Shown piece by piece: positions 57,078 through 64,000 of a DNA stretch of 64,000 bases. Numbering within the stretch: the first letter of the stretch is position 1; each line of letters opens with the position of its first letter. The notes below the pieces were generated by a model. The model was given only the letters and a program-made list of their open reading frames with translations, was not told where the DNA came from and searched no databases. The stretch comes from Syngnathus acus. Taxonomy: Eukaryota; Chordata; Actinopteri; Syngnathiformes; Syngnathidae. Location: the NCBI RefSeq assembly GCF_901709675.1, contig NC_051091.1:5862967-5926966 (forward strand), read 5' to 3'. Made by a program: the position numbers and the translations under genes.

Positions 57078-59732
57078 CAGCTCGGAATGGCGTTGAGAGG
57101 TCCAGTGAAAAAAAAAAGTGGGGGGGGGAGTGGAAAAAGGATTAAAAGAGATGCAGGGACACAGTACACTTTCACTTGTGTGTTTGTAAGGTTCTTTGGA
57201 GAGAGGTGCAGGTATGACCGCCACTGAACCAAACATCACCCGCATGTTCCGATAAAGAGATATTGAATCACCGCAGGCTGGTAGCACGATGCTCATCATG
57301 ACTCCATCTGTATGTATCATGATGTCATTTCCAGCAACTGCTTTGGTGACATCACCCCCCCCCCCCCATCCACTCGGAATAAAAAGGTCTTAGGGCAGAA
57401 GCAAACACAGAGGGGTGAACAAGTGTAAATAAATATCCAAATCAAGAAGATTTTACGAGGCTCGTTAGGCCCACTTTTCAAAAAGCTTCTCTGGTCTGCT
57501 TGGACCATGCGAACCTTGATATGATTTTCAGATATGACTGCGATAAGTCAGGCTTGAATCGATCGTCACGCCAAGGTTTCAGATGTTGAGCTTTGGTTTT
57601 TAAAACCAATATTTACTAACAGCAGTCTATTTGAGTTTTTCAAATGTGAGTTAGCAATGCCTAAAATGAATAGACAGTGCATCGGTTATGACACTTATTT
57701 CCTTGTTGCGTGCAAAGATTGCAGTTTCTGTTGATCTATAACTAGGCTTATATATTGTGTATGTGGGAAAGTCTAGGGGAGGGGGGCTTTCCCCAAAAGT
57801 GTGTGATATTACAGTGTACAGGGGCTTACGCTCAGACAGAAATAGTGGTGTGTCATCAGGGTAAATACTCTACTAAAAGCTGTTGTGTGTTTATGAGTAG
57901 AGGAAGTTCACAAGCACCTTGCAAAGTCTCTGCAGAGGCTTCCTGCAGCGCCACTCCAGCCGTTTGTTTTGTGTGCAGATGATTAATAAAAGGTTAACTC
58001 AACCCTCGATCGACGGTTAAAAGCTCTCTGACAATCTCTTCCTTCCTCTCGCTTTCTCTCCTCCTTTTGTCTCTCTTTCTTTGCCACACCTTCCCCTGGG
58101 GCGTGGTGGGGTTGTGGTTGGAGTGACAAGGTTGGGTTCTTGGCTACAGCACAGGTGTGCTTGAGTCCGCCCCTTTCCTCTCGCATGTAATGATTTCTTG
58201 GCCACGCCACCTGTCAGCTTGAAACTATACCCACACCAAATGGCGCACTCAATGGCGGCCCTCCAGCTTGTATATATATCGCAGTATTGCATTGTATTCA
58301 AACACTACATTTTTAGGGAGGGGCCGAAGCATTGGGACATAAAGATGAAACTTTATAAGACTTTATAATTAGACAGCTCACAAAAAGTACGTTTGTGTTC
58401 GGCGTCATGGGTCAGCCCAGTCTGATTTCAGCGACGCAAAAAATAAGGTGCGTAAAGTATACTAAAATTCTTTATCCTTGTGGTGTTTTGATGAAAGCAC
58501 GGCACAGGCATTTTATGATGCTTGGGAACTTTACATTTGTCGAAACTATGTATGGCATGTCTACTTTAACTGTGCGGGTAATTTGATATACTTTACATAC
58601 TTACAACTTTCATGCGAGTGCAAATTTGCTACAGAAATGTAAAACTAAGCAAAATAAGAGCATAATAATACAATAAGAGAAAATAAATGAAAACTACTCA
58701 CCCTTTACTGACCCATGACATGATGTAGGCGTCACACATAAAGAAGAAAAGAGGGACGCTTGCAGAAGGCGATGTGACTTCATGCATTGTTTTTTTTTTT
58801 TTACTTTCCCAACTAAAATATGAAATATAAAAATCATGCACTGTATATTAAAACTTAAAAACAACTGTTTACTCACCGATACCTTGAAGGATCATTACGT
58901 GTGCCTGGGGAGATGAGTCGCTTGGGGACAACACATAGAACTAAACAGATGTCTCATAAGATACAGATGGTGACGATTTGCCCACTGAAGTTTTGTGCGA
59001 ATTTAGATATGATTTTTCCGAGAGCTGGTGATATTCTGAATTTAGCGTCATTTGAATTTTGAGGTACGATTTACATTTTCCTCACACAAATGATGTCTCC
59101 CGCTTCCACCACCGTTAAGAAGCGACTCTGTCACAGCCGCCGGCTATTCACATGCTTAAAAGTCTTTTTCTCTGACTTTTCCTCAGCTCTCTTTCCAACT
59201 GCCCTGAGGCCGGTGCAGCACAGGTCCCAGGCCCTAAGAGGTCAAAGTTCACACAGAGACAATGGGTCCTCACTGTGGGTCAGTTGTGGTCAAGAAAACA
59301 AAAAAAGGTCTGAAGAACTAGTTTGAACAAACTAACGCAGTGTTTTAAGGTGGAGGAGTGGCAACAAAGCACAAGCCACGGAAGGGTCTGAAAATGGAAA
59401 TAAATTGTGTAAATTCATGAACTAAGCCAAAATTTGAAAACCATTACAATCAGAAGTTTAGTTTAAAATACTACGATGGTAATTTCATACGGAGAAGTGA
59501 GTTTCTACTTTACCATAATTTCCAAATCCCTCAAACTTGTTCATGCCACTCCACCACCCTGCTGACTCCCCCCCACCTTTTTTTTTTAATCCAGTACCAT
59601 TGATCATGCATGCAGAAATTGAGCACGCCCAGCCAACAGGATAGGTTAGCTGCATGGTGCAAGGCCCTGTCCTACATACTGTTCCCTTGCTATGGTCCAC
59701 CGGGCCACAGTCACACCCTCCCCCTGATTTGC

Positions 59733-59766
59733 CTCACACACACACACACACACACAAACACACACT
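59733..59766 (+). repeat. (CA)n microsatellite
   Basis: About 16 CA units with one interruption. Confidence 0.9.
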
Positions 59767-60660
59767 CTCTGCACTAACCAGCACAAGCACACATTCATGC
59801 AATACAGGATTATCTTTATTTTTTTAGACAGGTGCACACTCAGTCCAAGTCTAATTTAGGTCTTTTGTTCACATTGTCTTGAGAGTGAAATTAAATTCAC
59901 CGTGATTTGTTCGACTTTGGTCACAGCAGCTGAGGTAAATGACGGCTCGGCTCGGCTCTCAGCTGACCAAACTCTCCCCGGTTGAAAGAGTAGCTGACGT
60001 CGAGGTAATGCTGCTAATCTTCCACTTAGCTGGTTAGGGCTGCCCGTCACATGGGGTTGACACCGCAGGAGTAAATGCAAGACGAAATAAGGACCAGTAA
60101 AGACCGGAATGGAGTTAGATTAGGTTGAACTTTGGCTGTGTAAGTAGTGGATGAGAGATGGAGCTTGAAAAGGTGTGCTCGAGGGTATTGGACATTTGGC
60201 CTAAATGTATTTCCATACTTGCATTAAATTTTTCCATGGCGCAACAAATCATTTATAATTAGTTTCACACACTTTGGGATACTATTCTTGGCACACATTT
60301 GGCCAGCAGGAATTATTCCACACACATGACACAGGTTCCATCAATGAGTTGAACATGACAGAGAGAAAAGTTGAATGAACGGACACTCAGAAATGACAGT
60401 TAATTGATAAAAGCAACTGACACCAACGAAGCAACCTAGTAGGCTTCGCCAAATGTGGGGGGATGTGCCAACTGAATTTTGGTGGATCAGTCCAAAAAGC
60501 ACAATACTGTTTGCGTATGGTGTAGAATTATGAATCATACTATAAGGGGTATTTGTGACTATAGTAGTGGAAAGTGTTGAAAATCAAAACCTGAATGACT
60601 AAAAAATCGTATTATTTCAACCAGAACTACACATATATTGCATAGAGACTGTGCTCATTA

Positions 60661-60880
60661 CGGTCAGAGGTGAACTGGCGCAAATCCCAGCTGACTGGGT
60701 GAGAGGTAGGCCGGACTGGTCAACAACCAATAGCAGGGCAACATTTGCATGTTGTCAGTCCTCAAATGAACATGCGCAGGGGAGAACATGCAAACTCTAC
60801 ACCACACAGGAACACTTGAGCCAAGATTCAAAAGTGTGTGAGTCAGAGCTGCTAAACACCAGACCACCGTGCTACTCATG
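60661..60880 (+). repeat. Degenerate teleost interspersed repeat
   Basis: Recognisable pieces of a common fish repeat occur in order: CAAATCCCAGCTGACTGGG, CCGGACTGGTCAACAACCAA, GGGGAGAACATGCAAACTC and a final ACCACCGTGCTACT. Internal segments are deleted. Confidence 0.5.
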
Positions 60881-61350
60881 AGGGTACTTTTTTTTTTTTT
60901 TTATAAAGTAAAGGTGAATGTAATGCTATGCAAGAAACTACTGAAAATGCCCACAACCATCACTGGGGAAAAAAAATGACAGGACCTGCTGCCAAATGTA
61001 AAAAGAAGGACCCTTTTCACTCCTCGAGACATATAAAGGCAGACTTCATGTCCCAAGGAGATGTTTTCCTTTGGAGTCATGTTGTCTTTGGGCACAAACA
61101 CCACACTAGAGTAGCCTCGGTCCACCATACACTTGACCTTGAAATACAGGAAACCATGACTTTCCCTCTCGAATGCATCAAAACAAAAATACAACTGTAT
61201 TAAATATAGTCCACACCACTATGTTGTTCCACGTCATCTCTCGATTATTCTGGCATAATGCAGGGGAATGATGGCCTCTTCTTCATGCTAATGCTACACA
61301 GAGAGGGAGAAAGAGAGGCTGGGGTATAGATAGAGGGGAAATATTCAAAA

Positions 61351-61666
61351 GCGCCTTCATGGGCCGTCACGTTGTGATGGGCCAATGACGTGAGCGGAGG
61401 GAAACACTAGTGAGAGCGCGCCAATGGCACCATGAATAAAGACAGGCAGGATGGGGGGCGGAGCCTCCCCCCCTCCTCCTCTGTGTGTGTGTGCGTGTGT
61501 GTGACGCTCACCACCCCTCCTCCTACTAAGCTCCTCCACCCCTCCTGACCCCCCCCCCCCCCCTTTGCTCATGCCCGCCCCTGAGTCTGGAGCAGCAAGC
61601 GGCGGAGCTACACTACTGGCTCTCCTCGCCTCCTCTCAGTGCGGGAATACAGCAGCGGAGAGCGGC
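61351..61666 (+). promoter_or_regulatory. msi1 promoter and 5'UTR
   Basis: The CpG-richer region includes GGGCCAATGACGTGAGCGG (CCAAT box plus CRE-like TGACGTGA near 61379-61397), GC-rich stretches and a (TG)n tract at 61481-61503. The ATG of msi1 follows at 61667. Confidence 0.5.
61481..61503 (+). repeat. (TG)n microsatellite
   Basis: Short TG/CG-interrupted repeat in the msi1 5' region. Confidence 0.85.
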
Positions 61667-63055
61667 ATGGACACGGAAGGGAGCCCGAGCAGCCTGTCGT
61701 CCGTCATGGACAACTCCCCCCACGACCCCTGGTAAAAAGCCTCCGCCTTCGCCAGGCCTATCCGACCCGGTTCGAGTTCACCTTGGACTTTAAAGTTGAG
61801 TTGAGTGCGGGAACGGAGCCGAGACAAAAGACAAGCACGCCGTGTGTGCGTGTTTCTGTGTGTGTGGGATGGATCCACTAAGCGGAGGAGACGCTCTCTT
61901 TTTTATTTCCACATCCATCTTCCTCCGGGAGGCCACATTTTGCTCCAACTTCTGCACCATCGGCGAGGAAAAATCGCTCTCTTTTCAGTCACCCTTCTCG
62001 TCCTCTTGGGGATTATAACGGCCCCGCTGGCCCATTGGTGACTTCGCAACATGGCCGATGCTTTCGTCTTAGTTTAATGATGCTATATCGCTCGCATCTA
62101 CCGCACTTTTCACTTCTCATTTCGCTGCCGTGTTGTGCTTTCCTAGAACACGCGTGTTTCCCTATGTGACTTACGGCTTGTGTTTCTTCCATTCAGCAAA
62201 ATGTTCATCGGGGGTCTGAGTTGGCAGACGACGCAAGGTGAGATGTCCCGCACGCTACTTTATTCGCACGCACACAGCAGTCGAACGTGTGCGTATTCCA
62301 CCGAGTTGCAAATCAACTGTAAATAGTTCAGTGTTTGCCTTTCTGTTCAATGAGGATCAGCTTTTAGGATTTAGTCTTGCCGAGCGAGACTCGAGGAGAT
62401 TAGCGCTGAAAGACACATACAGACACACCGAGCGACTTGTGCCTCGTACGTTGTGTCGAATATGAAACGATCGATGTTTCCTTTACAAGTTTACACGTTG
62501 ATGGCCACGCTGGCGTGTTGTTTTGCTTACTGCAGATCTCCGTGCACCCTCACAGGAGCCATGCGCGCAGCACACTGTTTATTCCCGCCACTATGCACCC
62601 CCCGCCCCCCACAATCTTATTATCATAGTGACTGCAATGGTGTCCAAACAACATTTAGCATCAAGTGCGACGTTGGTTGTGTATAGGTCCTTAAAGAGCT
62701 GCTATACGTTTAATGATCACAATAGTATAAATCCTCCATCCTATCATCTCACAATCAAAATGATTATGTTACAGAGGGCTTGAAAGACTACTTCTGCAAA
62801 TTCGGAGAAGTGAAGGAGTGTATGGTGATGCGCGATCCTGTCACCAGAAGGTCGAGGTAAGAAGGAGGCGTTTGCACCCCATCGTCCAATCACTAGATTG
62901 CACCCATACATGCTCTCTTGCACTCGGGGGAGATATAAATTGAGGTTATCTTCTTTATTATCCCTCCCAGGGGGTTTGGGTTCGTCACGTACGCAGACCA
63001 GGCCGGCGTGGAAAAGGTGCTGGCCCAAAACAGACACGAGCTGGATTCCAAAACA
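61667..63055 (+). CDS. msi1: Musashi RNA-binding protein 1, first four coding exons (partial)
   Basis: Exons 61667-61731, 62197-62237, 62775-62856 and 62971-63055 join in frame to 91 codons. The gene continues beyond the window with the IDPKVAFPRR exon. The N-terminus (MDTEGSPSS...DNSPHDPC) leads into RRM1 with RNP2 ([12 protein letters not shown]) and RNP1 (RGFGFVTY), and exon 4 ends at HELDSKT. The QTTQ segment distinguishes MSI1 from MSI2 (QTSP). Musashi-1 binds UAG-containing 3'UTRs and controls translation in neural stem cells. Each intron has canonical GT-AG ends. Confidence 0.95.
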
Positions 63056-64000
63056 GTGAGTCCCACCTCTTTGACTTTAGTAACTTTTCCGAATGTGTGT
63101 TTTCCCACCTCGGTGCATCTAGCCGCCCACCGTATGGCTTGTAAAGTTGAGGAGTACGATTTGGAGCAGCCCCCCCCCCCGGCACCAACATGAAAGCGTT
63201 CTTTCTTGGTCTTCATTGCCATGGTTACCTGGGGGGACCTGAATGGGGTCGGACTGGAGCCCCATGCAAAACCTTTGCAGTGTTTACGCAGAGTTTCTCT
63301 TTGGCAGAAAACGTTTTCTTGTGAAAAAAAAAAAAAAGTGAGCAAAAGAAAAGAGTTTTCGAGTGACTGTGAGTGACGCTCATTAATGCTTGCTCGTTCA
63401 GCTTTAATTACTGGCACTGTTCATGTAATTTCCCCTCCTACACATGAAACATGTGGGCACTCAACAGTGTTCAGAAACGTGTCACACACAACCTACATGT
63501 GTGATGCTGTGACACTCCATTTAAATCTGTGTGAAGGCGCGAATGTTGCTGTCTTGGTCATGTAGATGGGCTGTCGTCAGCTCGCGGCCGTTCCTAACCA
63601 TATGTACAAACATAACAATGGGATGATTGGAAAATGAAAATGAGTGGCACAGCATGGGCCCAAGGGTGGAGAAAGGTAGCGGTGGTTAGTTGTTGGAGCA
63701 AGCCTGTTGCCGGGGGTGACGCCAGCCACTGGAGACAGTGCTGTAAGTACACAGCCTGTTGGGATTTATGTCGCCATAACAACTTCTCGGCTATTTTGCA
63801 TTCATTAAGACCAACTTTGTGTGTTGTGTGTGTGTGTGTGTGCCTGCATGTAGTAGTAGGGCTATGGATGGACAATTCTTTTGAAAGTATTTAAATGAAA
63901 TTGGGAAGTAGCATTTTGTATTTTTGCGTGGTAACAATTTCCAAGCAATTGTAAAGTGTTATTTCAAATTTCAAACCACTGTTGGAGAGCTCATCCATGT
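63056..64000 (+). other. msi1 intron 4 (partial)
   Basis: Begins with a GTGAGT donor. Contains a TG microsatellite at 63818-63842 and no recognisable exon up to the window end. Confidence 0.6.
63818..63842 (+). repeat. (TG)n microsatellite
   Basis: About 10 TG units in the msi1 intron. Confidence 0.85.

Larger units (their letters stand above)
54540..61350. other. Intergenic region between unc119b and msi1
   Basis: About 6.8 kb without a coding exon I can support. It contains repeat remnants (54735-54825, 60661-60880), a CA microsatellite (59733-59766) and a promoter-like CTATAAATAG at 57068. Being upstream of the developmental gene msi1, it may contain enhancers, but none can be identified from one sequence. 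Confidence 0.5.

Noticed and set aside
56811-57320. 169-codon minus-strand open frame
   Set aside because: Composition looks random, crosses homopolymer runs and has no recognisable domain or promoter.
63818-63842. Tandem repeats considered as a possible CRISPR-like array
   Set aside because: All regularly repeated sequences here are microsatellites or the coding ER/K repeat; none has repeat-spacer structure, and the genome is vertebrate.

Overview
The window is nuclear DNA from a compact ray-finned fish genome, most likely a percomorph teleost. Genes have many short exons with GT-AG introns, often only about 75-150 bp. Proteins match vertebrate families, and the intergenic DNA carries short hAT-type MITEs and microsatellites. 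All gene models were assembled by hand from splice sites and reading frame. For each complete gene the exon lengths sum to a whole number of codons, which is a strong internal check.

Layout: (1) 1-6614, minus: first coding exon of paxillin (ATG plus 10 bases) and part of its long first intron. (2) 8211-9779, minus: a ventricular/slow-type myosin regulatory light chain (myl2), 7 exons, 169 aa, with a TATA box. (3) 13098-35799, minus: complete citron Rho-interacting kinase (cit), 47 coding exons plus a 24-nt microexon. Domain order is kinase, coiled coil, C1, PH, CNH, SPxR tail, PDZ ligand. Its promoter carries CDE/CHR and CCAAT motifs typical of G2/M genes. (4) 36678-37745, minus: a lens beta-crystallin closest to CRYBB3, with an unusual C-terminal tail encoded by telomere-like repeats. 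(5) 39703-49934, minus: a KIAA1671-type protein of 1537 aa with a tankyrase-binding-protein C-terminal domain and a giant exon encoding about 21 repeats of a 33-residue E/R/K helix. (6) 52387-54469, plus: unc119b, 5 exons, 236 aa. (7) 61667-63055, plus: first four coding exons of musashi-1, continuing beyond the window.

The gene content joins neighbourhoods that are separate in human (12q24: PXN, MYL2, CIT, UNC119B, MSI1; 22q11: KIAA1671, CRYBB3) but share one chromosome in mouse (chr 5). This supports both the orthology calls and an ancestral linkage. The genes do not form an operon or pathway. They are independently regulated: muscle (myl2), dividing cells (cit), lens (crybb3), trafficking (unc119b) and neural progenitors (msi1).

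I found no prokaryotic, viral, CRISPR or toxin system. The most interesting items are the ER/K repeat exon, the telomere-like coding tail of the crystallin, the choice of cit C-terminus (PDZ ligand or premature stop) with a nearby microexon, the CDE/CHR element of cit, and a candidate X-box-driven alternative first exon in the KIAA1671-like gene.
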